Source of the DNA: Flavobacteriales bacterium | GTDB lineage: Bacteria; Bacteroidota; Bacteroidia; NS11-12g; UBA9320 | Assembly: GCA_020635395.1 (NCBI GenBank) | Contig: JACJZV010000002.1 | Location: 689,000-752,999 of the forward strand | DNA: 64,000 bases | Reading direction: 5' to 3' | Shown: positions 53,805 through 62,841 of the stretch, piece by piece | Numbering within the stretch: the stretch's first letter is position 1 | Layout of the letters: the number at the start of each line of letters is the position of its first letter | The notes under the pieces: model-generated | Told to the model about the DNA's origin: nothing | Databases searched by the model: none | What the model saw: the letters and a program-made list of their open reading frames with translations, nothing else | Position numbers and translations under genes: made by a program

Positions 53805-55582
53805 GGTTGTTTATTGTTTTAGGATGTTTGTGCTGGAGTCTCTCCACTTTTGCACAGTTTGAATACCTATCCGTAATTCCCATCGACAGTACGGCCAAAC
53901 AAATTTTGGTAGAAACCGAAATAAAAAATCAAATAAATAGTCGAGAAGATTTGTTTACCCAAATTGAACTTCTACTAAAATCGGCACATAAAAATGGCTT
54001 CCTTACTGCTTCTATAGATAGTTTTTATGCGGATAGCAGCACCACATTTGTCCATTTTTATGCTGGCAATAAATACACTTGGGCACAAATTTCGCCCGAT
54101 AGTCTGGCCACTTTGTGGCTCAACGAAACCAATAGTTATTTAAAAATTAAACCGCTAATGCCGGTTTATCAGTATGAGTTTGTGGCTCTGATTGATAGAT
54201 TGTTAAGGTATGGCGAAAACCACGGATACCCCTTTGCGTATGCCTTTTTGGATAATGTGGCAACCGATTCTCAAAACAGAATATCGGCAGATTTGATTTT
54301 AAAACCTTTTCGCTTTTTTGCCTTCGATAGCATTCAAATAGTGGGAGATGCTAAAATTTCTGATAAATATCTCCAGCAGTATTTGGGCATTAAAAATGGT
54401 GAGCCTTACAATGAATCATTGGTGAAAAAAATGGATGAAAAACTCCAAAAACTTCCGTTTTGTTCGGTAGAAAAAAACTCGAAAATATTTTTTAAAGATG
54501 ACAAGGTGCGGCTTGTTGTTTTTCTAAAACATCGAAAAACAGATAGGTTTGATGGTATTGTCGGTTTTGCCCCCAATGCCTCTAACAACAACAAACTGCT
54601 GATAACCGGTGAGGCTAATATTGATCTTAAAAATTTATTGAAACGCGGAATTGGCTACTCTATGCATTGGAAAAGTTTTAATGAACGCTCTCAACAGTTA
54701 GAAATGGCAGGCCAAATTCCTTATTTTCTAAAAAGCCCTATTGGTGCTGATGCCCAAGTAGAATATTTAAAATTCGACACCCTTTTTTTTACTGTTAAAA
54801 CCAAAATTGGGTTGAATTATTTTTTTAGTGGAAATGATTTTGCCCAATTTTATATAAAGCGAAACCAATCGGCATTGCTGCACATTGACACAAATTTGGT
54901 AAGACAAAGTGGCCGATTGCCAGCAAGCAACCCTGTTAATTCTATTGCCTATGGCTGTCAGATTTCTCATCAAAAACTTGATTATATATACAATCCTCGA
55001 AAGGGATTTAGTGTGCAACTCAATGCTAATGTGGGTGTTCGGAGCATTGTGAAAGAATTTCAAATTCAGCAGGTGGTTTTTAAAAACGCTTTGAATGAAC
55101 AATACAATGTGTATGATTCGGTAAAACTCAAATCATTGCAAGGCGAGTTTCAATATAGTTTTTCCCTGTATCTGCCCATTGCCAAAAAAAGCACATTTGT
55201 AAGTGGTCTTTATGGCAAGAGGCTGGTGGCCGAAAATATTTTTGTAAACGATTTGTATCGATTTGGCGGCACAAAATCATTGAGAGGTTTTAACGAAGAA
55301 TCATTACAGGCCAATAGCTATACGGTGCTTAATTTGGAGTATCGATACATTCTTGGTGGCAATGCCTTTTTTCAACTGTTTGGAAACATTGGCTATATGC
55401 AGGATAAAAGCAATCCTGAAACCGGAATCAAAACCGACTATCCTTATGGTTTTGGAACAGGCGTAAATTTGGATGTGAACAATGGCATTTTAACTTTGGC
55501 ATACGCATTGGGCACTCAACAAGGTAATCCAATAAAATTAAATCAAGCCAAAATTCACTTCGGAATAATCAACTATTTATGA
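53801..55582 (+). CDS. BamA/TamA family outer-membrane protein (Omp85)
   Basis: 593 aa: signal peptide (LSTFAQ), POTRA-like domains (about 70-240, FRFFAFDSIQIVGDAKISDKYL being the clearest), and an Omp85 barrel (about 250-593). The late RFGGTKSLRGFNEESLQ is the VRGF-type motif of the surface-antigen domain. It is shorter than BamA (usually above 750 aa), closer to TamA-like or Bacteroidota lipoprotein-export paralogues. Coupled to tsaB by a 4-nt overlap. The 3' end overlaps the convergent acyltransferase gene by 14 nt. Confidence 0.85.
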   Translation: MRLFIVLGCLCWSLSTFAQFEYLSVIPIDSTAKQILVETEIKNQINSREDLFTQIELLLKSAHKNGFLTASIDSFYADSSTTFVHFYAGNKYTWAQISPDSLATLWLNETNSYLKIKPLMPVYQYEFVALIDRLLRYGENHGYPFAYAFLDNVATDSQNRISADLILKPFRFFAFDSIQIVGDAKISDKYLQQYLGIKNGEPYNESLVKKMDEKLQKLPFCSVEKNSKIFFKDDKVRLVVFLKHRKTDRFDGIVGFAPNASNNNKLLITGEANIDLKNLLKRGIGYSMHWKSFNERSQQLEMAGQIPYFLKSPIGADAQVEYLKFDTLFFTVKTKIGLNYFFSGNDFAQFYIKRNQSALLHIDTNLVRQSGRLPASNPVNSIAYGCQISHQKLDYIYNPRKGFSVQLNANVGVRSIVKEFQIQQVVFKNALNEQYNVYDSVKLKSLQGEFQYSFSLYLPIAKKSTFVSGLYGKRLVAENIFVNDLYRFGGTKSLRGFNEESLQANSYTVLNLEYRYILGGNAFFQLFGNIGYMQDKSNPETGIKTDYPYGFGTGVNLDVNNGILTLAYALGTQQGNPIKLNQAKIHFGIINYL

Positions 55583-56873
55583 TTGTTACAATGGTCTGGT
55601 TTAATTCTATTTTGGTCTGTTTTAAGGCCGTTTGAAGTCCTTTGCGTTTTTTTCCTAAAAATCTCCAATTTATATTGCCCAACCACTGACCCACCGAAGA
55701 AAGGTATGAATAAGCAAACAAACCCAAGCTTGGCCACAAAAAGAAAAATATGATGGTTGCCCAACCATTGCCCGAAAGTTTCCAAACAATCCATGTTTCT
55801 AAAACACAGAAAATAGCGAACATCAATAAACCTAAGGCCAACAACACAGAACCCATAAAATCAACTCTTTTTACCACCCGAAGGGCAATTTGTTGAGTAA
55901 AAACAAATGGTAAAAAATGTAATAGAAACCCAATAATAAATATGGGAAAACCGAAAACCAACAGAATAAAATGAAGTATTGGGTAACGTTGCAATCCTTT
56001 GTGTGAGCTTCTTTTAAAACTACTTGTTCCTAATTTGAGCTTTTGCAACGCCCACATATAGCTGCTCATGGTATGATTAAATTTATCAAAACCTACGGCA
56101 TCATTTTCTTTGAAACTATTTATTTGTTCAACAAGTCTTTTTCTTTGGTTGTGCCAATCATCAGAAACATCAGAACTCTCCATGAAAGTTTCAATATGTT
56201 CCACTAATTTCATTTTATGTTGGTCATCAACCGTCACAATTAGCTCTTTCAAATTATTTTCTACATCTGCGGTTAAATGGCTTATAGCCGCCCAATAGTC
56301 TTTTTCAAATTCATCTTTATAGTCTTTTGGTCTTAATGATTTGCCAATATTTAGGGTTAATCTTCCTCTAAACCGATGTGGATTTGAATAATTGATGCCA
56401 ATTGGAATTACATGTATGTCCAACTTAAAATTATTCTTTGCCTCAGCCTCCAACGCAATGCGTGCTGCTCCGGTTTTGAGTGGTGCCAAAGTATATTTGG
56501 TTTGGCAAATGCCTTCCGGAAAAATGATTAAACAACCATTTTCTTTCATCAACTGGTGGCAATGTCTAAATATATCTTCGTTTTGATTAACCTTTTCTGG
56601 ATTATGTTCTTTCCGATAAATAGGAATCATGTTTAGTTGTTTGAAAATTTTAACCATTATTGGTTTTTCAAACGATTCACCTCGGGTTAAAAAATTTGCA
56701 GTTCTATTGAGCTGGGTGGCCACCACAATGGGATCCATAAATGCACTTCTATGGTTTGGCAAAAGCAGCACTGGTTTGTTGTATGGAATTTCCTCGGCAT
56801 TTTTTATGTGAATTTCGGCAAAATATTTTCGCACCACATACGACCAAATAAATTTTAGAACGGCATAAAGCAT
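55569..56873 (-). CDS. PlsC-like 1-acylglycerol-3-phosphate acyltransferase with C-terminal membrane domain
   Basis: 434 aa. PlsC domain (about 20-210) with NHRSAFMD (the HX4D catalytic motif) and FPEGICQ (FPEG substrate motif). A C-terminal region of about 200 residues adds several membrane helices (about 300-330, 335-385), as in larger Bacteroidota acyltransferases. It acylates lysophospholipid or related acceptors; the acyl donor is not visible. The neighbouring desaturase suggests a lipid-modification cluster. Confidence 0.88.
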   Translation of the reverse strand: MLYAVLKFIWSYVVRKYFAEIHIKNAEEIPYNKPVLLLPNHRSAFMDPIVVATQLNRTANFLTRGESFEKPIMVKIFKQLNMIPIYRKEHNPEKVNQNEDIFRHCHQLMKENGCLIIFPEGICQTKYTLAPLKTGAARIALEAEAKNNFKLDIHVIPIGINYSNPHRFRGRLTLNIGKSLRPKDYKDEFEKDYWAAISHLTADVENNLKELIVTVDDQHKMKLVEHIETFMESSDVSDDWHNQRKRLVEQINSFKENDAVGFDKFNHTMSSYMWALQKLKLGTSSFKRSSHKGLQRYPILHFILLVFGFPIFIIGFLLHFLPFVFTQQIALRVVKRVDFMGSVLLALGLLMFAIFCVLETWIVWKLSGNGWATIIFFFLWPSLGLFAYSYLSSVGQWLGNINWRFLGKKRKGLQTALKQTKIELNQTIVTIINS

Positions 56874-56948
56874 ACAAGGGCTATTTTAGAGGCAAATAAA
56901 CTGCACAATCTATTTTGCATTGTAATTAAAATCTTTGGTTTGAAAGTC

Positions 56949-56972
56949 AAAAAAACGCAGCAGAGCTCCGCT
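56949..56972 (-). terminator. Weak terminator after the desaturase gene
   Basis: Minus strand: short stem AGCGG/CTGCT (one G-T pair) with loop AGCT, then TGCG and a run of seven T, directly after the stop codon at 56975. Confidence 0.4.
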
Positions 56973-56974
56973 TT

Positions 56975-58063
56975 TTATGCCTTTCCCAGTTGTTTCAAGA
57001 AATTTTTGTGTGCCCACAAAGCAGCAAAAAAAGTACGTTTTGAATAGTAGGGAAGGTTAAACTCTTTCGCTGTTTTTTGTACAATACCTGATATTTTCTT
57101 GTAATGAACATGACAAATGTTTGGAAACAAATGGTGTTCTATTTGAAAATTAAGGCCGCCCACATACCATGAAAAAAGTTTGCTTTTGGGGGCAAAGTTT
57201 ACGGTAGTTCTTAATTGGTGTTCTGCCCACTGATTTTCCATGCTGCCATCTTCTTTAGGTTCCGGAAAATCTGTTTCAGGCATTACGTGAGCCGGCTGAA
57301 AAATACTGGCCAAAATAAAACCTGCCACAAAGTGCATCACCACAAAACCCAAAACAACCACCCACCAACTTTGATTGCTCAAAATCAAAGGCAAAACAAG
57401 AAATAGGATGTAATAAATCGCTTTAACAACAATCAGCTCCCTCATTAAACTCTTGTATGGTCGTTTCTCTGATTTCAATAAATTGTTGTTTTTGTATCTG
57501 ATAAGCTGTTTGAAGTCTTTTGTAGTAGCCCACATTAGGGTCATCAAACCATAAAAAAACCAGGCATAAATATATTGCAATCGGTGTATTTTCATCCTTT
57601 TTTTGTGAGGAGAGAATCGCAAAAATGGAACGGTTTCTAAATCCTCATCATGCTCGTTGATGTTGGTAAACGAATGATGAAGCACATTGTGCTGTATTCT
57701 CCAATTGGTATAACTACCTCCAACAAACCAAATTACTTTGCTGATAAAATCATTGACTTTTCTGTTTTGAGAATAGGCTCCGTGATTTGCATCGTGCATT
57801 ATGGATAAGCCAATACCTGCCATTCCCGTTCCCATAATGACCCACAACAGAAGGTATAGCCACGTGCTAACACCCCCCAAAAACAAGACAAATAGATATG
57901 GGATAAAATACAAACTCAACATAAAAATGGTTTTCATTACCATTTCGGTGTTGGCATATTTTGATATCTCTCCTTTTTGAAAATATTCGTGAACTCTTTG
58001 ACGAACGGTATTGTAAAAATCATTGCCCGACTGGCGGGGAAATTTTATTGCTATTTTTTGCAT
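56975..58063 (-). CDS. Fatty acid (acyl-lipid) desaturase
   Basis: Longer starts up to 58270 run into the divergent gene; ATG 58063 gives MQKIAIKFPRQSGNDFYNTV, the usual family start. Three histidine boxes: HDANHGAY, HNVLHHSFTN and QIEHHLFP, which bind the di-iron centre; hydrophobic helices lie between (about 50-90, 210-250). The QIEHH box indicates the front-end (linoleoyl-CoA, delta-6-like) class without a fused cytochrome b5. A di-iron electron donor is not adjacent. Confidence 0.92.
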   Translation of the reverse strand: MQKIAIKFPRQSGNDFYNTVRQRVHEYFQKGEISKYANTEMVMKTIFMLSLYFIPYLFVLFLGGVSTWLYLLLWVIMGTGMAGIGLSIMHDANHGAYSQNRKVNDFISKVIWFVGGSYTNWRIQHNVLHHSFTNINEHDEDLETVPFLRFSPHKKRMKIHRLQYIYAWFFYGLMTLMWATTKDFKQLIRYKNNNLLKSEKRPYKSLMRELIVVKAIYYILFLVLPLILSNQSWWVVVLGFVVMHFVAGFILASIFQPAHVMPETDFPEPKEDGSMENQWAEHQLRTTVNFAPKSKLFSWYVGGLNFQIEHHLFPNICHVHYKKISGIVQKTAKEFNLPYYSKRTFFAALWAHKNFLKQLGKA

Positions 58064-58188
58064 ATCCTTTTCGACCTTTCTGTCGAAGGCTGCAAATTTA
58101 ATTAAATATTTTTTGTCATTTTGTCTCAATTTTTTTTGATTTAGTCGGACAATAAATAAATAACTTATCTTGTTAATAAGCCATACCA

Positions 58189-58196
58189 TATTTTTG
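58189..58196 (+). promoter_or_regulatory. Putative -7 box (TATTTTTG) four bases before the outer-membrane receptor-like gene
   Basis: Exact TAnnTTTG match, then AAAA, then GTG 58201. A TTG lies 16 nt upstream as a possible -33 element. Predicts a leaderless transcript. Confidence 0.55.
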
Positions 58197-58200
58197 AAAA

Positions 58201-60975
58201 GTGAAAAAACAATCCACCCCTGTCCACTATTTGCTGGTTCTTTTATTTGTTGTTGTTTTTGGCTCTGCAAAGGCTCAAAATATATCTCTAAAGGGCATAG
58301 TTGCTGATAGTGCCTCCGGTTTGCCTATTGATTTTGCAAGTGTTGTTATTCTTGAAAAGACCGACAGTTCTGCTGTGTCATTTACGGTTACGAATATTAA
58401 TGGTGCTTTTGAGTTTAAAGATGTTAAGCCAAAAGAGTATTTAATGCAAATTTTCTATGTTGGATATAACCTACATTCACAATTCATAACTATAGAAGAC
58501 GGAAAAACCACTGATCTTGCTAAAATTGCACTTTCGCCATCATCCAACACTTTGTCGGTAGCTTTGGTAACAGCCAAGGCCATACCTATTGTTTTCAATG
58601 GCGATACAATGGTGTACAACCCCAATGCTTTTAACACAAAAGAAAGTGCAACAGTAGAAGATTTGCTTAAAAAACTTCCCGGGGTAACCGTGGGACGAGA
58701 CGGAACCGTTTCGGCTCAAGGCGAAAAAGTGGTAAAGGTGTTGGTAAACGGAAAAGAATTTTTTGGAAACGATCCCACCAAAGCCACTCAAAACATAGAT
58801 GCAAAAAATGTGGCCAAAGTGGAGGTTTTAGATCAAAAATCTGAAAACTCTGAGTTTACGGGTGTTGACGATGGCCAGCGTGAAAAGGTGATAAACCTTG
58901 TTTTGAAAGAAGATGCCAACAAAGGAACCTTCGGTAAAATAGAAGCCGGCGGAGGAACCGAAGAAACCTATAGGGTAAAAGGTACATTCAACTACTTCAA
59001 CAAAGAAAATCAGTTTGCCATTATTGGAAACACCAACAATTTGAATCAAAATGGTTTTAACTGGCAAGAATATTATCAAACCCTTAATGGGTCGCAGTCA
59101 ATCAGTTTTGGCGAAAGAACCTATTGGTATTCGCAAGGCAGTTGGCTGGGTGCCAACCAAGATGGCCGTCAAAAAGCAAAGGTTATTGGCACAAGCGGCA
59201 ATTTAAAAATTGGAAAAAAAGGCGAGCTGAATGGCAGTTTGTTTGCTATGAACCGAACAAACAGCCTCATTTCAATTTCTAATTCGGAGAATTATTTACC
59301 CGGTTGGACTGTTTTCAATTCATCAAACTACATTAGTGAAGGTTTGAACAATCAAGGGAGAGGGTTTATTAAATATCGATTTAAACCTGATACGTTGAAT
59401 TGGTTGACCATTTCTGCACAATCGGATCTTTCTTTAGGAAACGATGCTTCTTTTTCTACAAACACAAATAGCAACTCTATTTCCGGTTTTTTGAATAACT
59501 CAATGTCAAAAACATACAGTTTTAAATCAAACTATAACATTAAAACAAGTCTATCATACTACCGAAAAGTGAAAGGAACAAAAAACTCTTGGTCTGTTCA
59601 AGGTGGTGTAGAGCATAATGCTGCCCGGGATACTTCAAAATGGATTACAGCCTATTCCAATTACGAACAAAAATATACTGACAACGTTAACTATCGGTAT
59701 AACGACCAAATACTTGGTACGGGTAACATAGCCTTTGGCCAATTTCATTATTCGGCAGCCATTGATTCGTTTGAGTTTCTTACCTTTACCATTAACAATA
59801 AATCAACCCTCGGCACATACAACATGCGGCGAATTTATTTGCCATCCGACTCCTTAATTTCTGGGCAAAGCCCAAATATTGCAACAAATTATCGAGTGAG
59901 TTCTGCCCAAGTGGGTTATTTCGGCAATTTTGTAAAGAAAAATGGTTGGTACTATCATGCCAATTTGGGTTTATTGAGTATAGGCTTAGATCGAAAACTT
60001 ACCGAAGCTGCCAAACAAGCATATCGCAACACTATGCTGGTGTTGGCTCCAAATTTTGGGGTAAACTATCAAAAAGGCAAAAACTTTCGATGGCATTCAT
60101 GGTTCGCAACACAGGAAAATTTTCCTGGTTCGTCGCAAATAAATCCCATTGTTGATGTTCGAAATCCTATACGAACCCAAATGGGTGATTTGACGCTAAA
60201 CCCTACCTTCAACTACAGCCTTGGATCAAGCTTTCACAAACGAAATACTAAAAAAAACAGCTACTTTGGTGGTTGGGGAAATGCTAGTTTCACACCAAAT
60301 TCGCTCATAAACGTTCAAACCTTAGATAGCAACAACATATCGTTTACCACATTTGAAAACAAGAAATTTACCTCGTCTCGATATTTTAATTTGAACTATG
60401 GTTTTAGTCTAAAAAAATTAGGTATTGATATATCTTTTAATGGGGGGGCTAATCAATATCAATATTACAGCCAGCTAAACGGCATTTTGTATGAAAATTT
60501 GCGTTCGTCCTTCGATGTTGGTGGCGATGTAGAATATTCCGGAGATGATTTAACTGTAAGTTTTGGATATTATCCAGAGTACTCTACTCAAAAAGGGGGC
60601 TATGTGCGACAAAATCCCAGCTATTGGCAACATACCTTTGACTATGAGGTTATTTTGAACATCACCAAAAGGTTAGAGTTCTCCAGTGAGGGAAATATAT
60701 ATTATTACAATGTTCAAAGCGTTGGCGGAAAACAATCTGTTCCATTAATCAACTCTAAATTGTCCTATCACCTCGATACGACTAACCGTTGGATAGTCCG
60801 ATTTTCAGCCTATGATATGCTGAAGAAAAATCAATCCATCAATAGAAACTTTTATGGCAATAGTTACTCCGAAACTCGGCAAAATAACATTACCCGATAC
60901 TTTATGTTCAGTGTAGAATATGCCATTAGAAAAGGCAAACAAAAAGAACAGGTATTACGTCGTTGGGATGGTTAA
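58201..60975 (+). CDS. Outer-membrane beta-barrel protein with CarboxypepD_reg and plug-like domain
   Basis: 924 aa from GTG 58201; the signal ends GSAKAQ. An N-terminal carboxypeptidase-regulatory-like beta-sandwich (about 25-115, LKGIVADSASGLPIDFASV), then a plug-like region (about 120-240, VEDLLKKLPGVTVGRDGTV, KVLVNGKEFFGNDP) and a barrel of the OMP_b-brl_3 type to the C-terminus. No SusD partner and no TonB box seen, so it is a TonB-receptor-like barrel of unknown cargo. The 3' end overlaps the convergent Wzi/RemB-like gene by 4 nt. Confidence 0.88.
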   Translation: MKKQSTPVHYLLVLLFVVVFGSAKAQNISLKGIVADSASGLPIDFASVVILEKTDSSAVSFTVTNINGAFEFKDVKPKEYLMQIFYVGYNLHSQFITIEDGKTTDLAKIALSPSSNTLSVALVTAKAIPIVFNGDTMVYNPNAFNTKESATVEDLLKKLPGVTVGRDGTVSAQGEKVVKVLVNGKEFFGNDPTKATQNIDAKNVAKVEVLDQKSENSEFTGVDDGQREKVINLVLKEDANKGTFGKIEAGGGTEETYRVKGTFNYFNKENQFAIIGNTNNLNQNGFNWQEYYQTLNGSQSISFGERTYWYSQGSWLGANQDGRQKAKVIGTSGNLKIGKKGELNGSLFAMNRTNSLISISNSENYLPGWTVFNSSNYISEGLNNQGRGFIKYRFKPDTLNWLTISAQSDLSLGNDASFSTNTNSNSISGFLNNSMSKTYSFKSNYNIKTSLSYYRKVKGTKNSWSVQGGVEHNAARDTSKWITAYSNYEQKYTDNVNYRYNDQILGTGNIAFGQFHYSAAIDSFEFLTFTINNKSTLGTYNMRRIYLPSDSLISGQSPNIATNYRVSSAQVGYFGNFVKKNGWYYHANLGLLSIGLDRKLTEAAKQAYRNTMLVLAPNFGVNYQKGKNFRWHSWFATQENFPGSSQINPIVDVRNPIRTQMGDLTLNPTFNYSLGSSFHKRNTKKNSYFGGWGNASFTPNSLINVQTLDSNNISFTTFENKKFTSSRYFNLNYGFSLKKLGIDISFNGGANQYQYYSQLNGILYENLRSSFDVGGDVEYSGDDLTVSFGYYPEYSTQKGGYVRQNPSYWQHTFDYEVILNITKRLEFSSEGNIYYYNVQSVGGKQSVPLINSKLSYHLDTTNRWIVRFSAYDMLKKNQSINRNFYGNSYSETRQNNITRYFMFSVEYAIRKGKQKEQVLRRWDG

Positions 60976-62669
60976 TAGTCGAAGCGTTGCTGGGCTATAT
61001 TCATACGTAAACCTGCCATCAAAAGTATGGCCTTGTTGCTATTGAGTGGAGCTTCTCGTTTAGCATTTCTATATACAAGCCGCAAATCAAAATAGGTGCG
61101 ATTGTAGAATTGGTACGAAGCCGATACATCAAAAATCTGAAGTTTATCCTTTAATCCATCGCCAATTTTAATCCCTTTTTCCTTTTGTCGATTGTTGTAT
61201 CCGGCATTGATGTTTCCGCCCGAATGTGTAAAACTGGTGTAGCTGGAATCTGTTCCGTGCAAAATATTGAAGGCTTTTAATGTAAAGCTCAATTTGGGTA
61301 TTGGTTGATACCGAACAATGGCCAACACTTCTTTAAAATTGGCTCCCATTGGGTGGGCAATGGGCTGGTCGAAATGGGTATAGGATTGGTCAGGTTTGAA
61401 ATGGGTATATACGTACGGTCGTACCAAATTGGTTTCTAATTGAAAATCTAAATTACTGATTTTTAAAACATTAAACCACTTAACTCCGGCCTGCATTCCC
61501 CATTTATTTACCCAACTGCCTGTGCGGCCAAACAATTCATTTTTATGAAATTCATCCAACACAAATTGTCCGTAAAACTGTTTGTTAATTGCAAAATTCC
61601 ATTTCCAGTCGGTACCCAAAAAGGCATTGTCCGAACTATTTAGACCATGCTCTACCGCCCGATAAAAAATGATTGGGTTAAGATAATTCAACTCAAAACC
61701 CGCTTGTTGGTTGCTATCGTTTCGGGCAAAAATGATGTTTTCGAACAAACCAATTTCAGCCTTGTTGTTTAAAAAACGAAGATTGATGTAATGAAATGCC
61801 GAATATTTCTTTTTTAAGCCGTTTATTCCCCCGTTTTGATAATCAGTCAGTTCTGAAAAAATATTGACATAATTGATTTTCCAAACACGGGTATGAATTT
61901 TTAAAAACAAATTTTCTTTGGCAAAATCACTCATTATCAAACTGCGATATCCGTTGCCAATAAAATTTTTGTCATGGCCAAATTTAGCCGTCATGTATTT
62001 GTTTAAACCAAAAGTAATGTAGCCGCGAGCATTCAAAAAATCATGTCCGTTTTGGCCAAAATTTTTGATAAAACCCGTGCCGGGAATAATGCCTGTTTGT
62101 GCTGTTTGGTTGCGGTAATCTTCTATATACCGAAACTGGTTTTCACTCAAAAAAGAATAAAACCCAACCTTGTTGGCAATGCTTCCCCGAAGCTCGGCTC
62201 CACGTGTGTTTCTGTAGATATTTTCGGTTGGGGAGAAACCACCATTTACTGCCAAAACCGGATTTACCACCAATTTAAAATCTTTTTCATTTACCGAAAA
62301 AAACGAGCCTGTGTATGCAAAAAACCGATTGAGCAACGCATTTTTTGCCTCTCTTTTATAAAAATAAAATGTAGAATCGAGGGCATCCCAATTGTCGTTT
62401 ACAAAAAGAGAATTGTTGAAGGAGGACACTTTGGGCGGTGGAGCAAACGTGGCAATGCCGGGTTGCATAACCAAATGTTTATTAAAAACCGATCGATTAA
62501 ACGGCTTAATGCTGGTGCATTCTGCCAATCTATCGTTGTTCAACACCATGTATCTGTCCACCAATCGGTAGTATTCGTCATCAAATGTAAGGTCGCTAAT
62601 TTGGGCCTGCACCGATTGAAAGCCGAACATCATCATCGCCAAAACCAACCAAGAAATCCATTTTTTCAT
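60972..62669 (-). CDS. Wzi/RemB-like outer-membrane beta-barrel protein
   Basis: 565 aa, signal ending QSVQAQ. Recurring amphipathic strands and an early helical part (DDEYYRLVDRYMVLNNDRL) match the capsule-assembly Wzi family, which in gliding Bacteroidota includes RemB. Motifs LNARGYITFGLNKYMTAKFGHDKNFIGNGYRSLI are typical. A role in gliding or surface polysaccharide attachment is inference. A -7 box ends 5 nt before the ATG. Confidence 0.7.
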   Translation of the reverse strand: MKKWISWLVLAMMMFGFQSVQAQISDLTFDDEYYRLVDRYMVLNNDRLAECTSIKPFNRSVFNKHLVMQPGIATFAPPPKVSSFNNSLFVNDNWDALDSTFYFYKREAKNALLNRFFAYTGSFFSVNEKDFKLVVNPVLAVNGGFSPTENIYRNTRGAELRGSIANKVGFYSFLSENQFRYIEDYRNQTAQTGIIPGTGFIKNFGQNGHDFLNARGYITFGLNKYMTAKFGHDKNFIGNGYRSLIMSDFAKENLFLKIHTRVWKINYVNIFSELTDYQNGGINGLKKKYSAFHYINLRFLNNKAEIGLFENIIFARNDSNQQAGFELNYLNPIIFYRAVEHGLNSSDNAFLGTDWKWNFAINKQFYGQFVLDEFHKNELFGRTGSWVNKWGMQAGVKWFNVLKISNLDFQLETNLVRPYVYTHFKPDQSYTHFDQPIAHPMGANFKEVLAIVRYQPIPKLSFTLKAFNILHGTDSSYTSFTHSGGNINAGYNNRQKEKGIKIGDGLKDKLQIFDVSASYQFYNRTYFDLRLVYRNAKREAPLNSNKAILLMAGLRMNIAQQRFDY

Positions 62670-62674
62670 TGTGA

Positions 62675-62682
62675 CAAAGTTA
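62675..62682 (-). promoter_or_regulatory. Putative -7 box (TAACTTTG) five bases before the Wzi/RemB-like start
   Basis: Exact TAnnTTTG match on the minus strand, then TCACA, then ATG 62669. Confidence 0.5.
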
Positions 62683-62748
62683 GGGGGAAAAGATTTTTAC
62701 TTTGTTTTTATTGATGATAAAGCCACAAAAACCTTTAGAACAATTCAT

Positions 62749-62836
62749 TTTGCCCCGAATTTGATACAAAAAATTGCGAAATTTGCCCCGAATCTGCAAC
62801 AAAAATTTTATATATTTGCCCCGAATCTGTAACAAA
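62749..62836 (+). repeat. Three 22-bp direct repeats at exact 33-bp period upstream of the second DUF4143 ATPase
   Basis: Units at 62749-62770, 62782-62803 and 62815-62836 share TTTGCCCCGAATYTG and end ACAAA. They differ only at positions 13 and 16-17. The spacing of exactly 33 bp (three helical turns) and the overlap of the third copy with the -7 box point to an autorepressor operator. Confidence 0.75.
62811..62818 (+). promoter_or_regulatory. Putative -7 box (TATATTTG) of the second DUF4143 ATPase
   Basis: Exact TAnnTTTG match. Its TTTG forms the first four bases of the third repeat, so a protein bound there would block the polymerase. Confidence 0.5.
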
Positions 62837-62841
62837 ACTCA

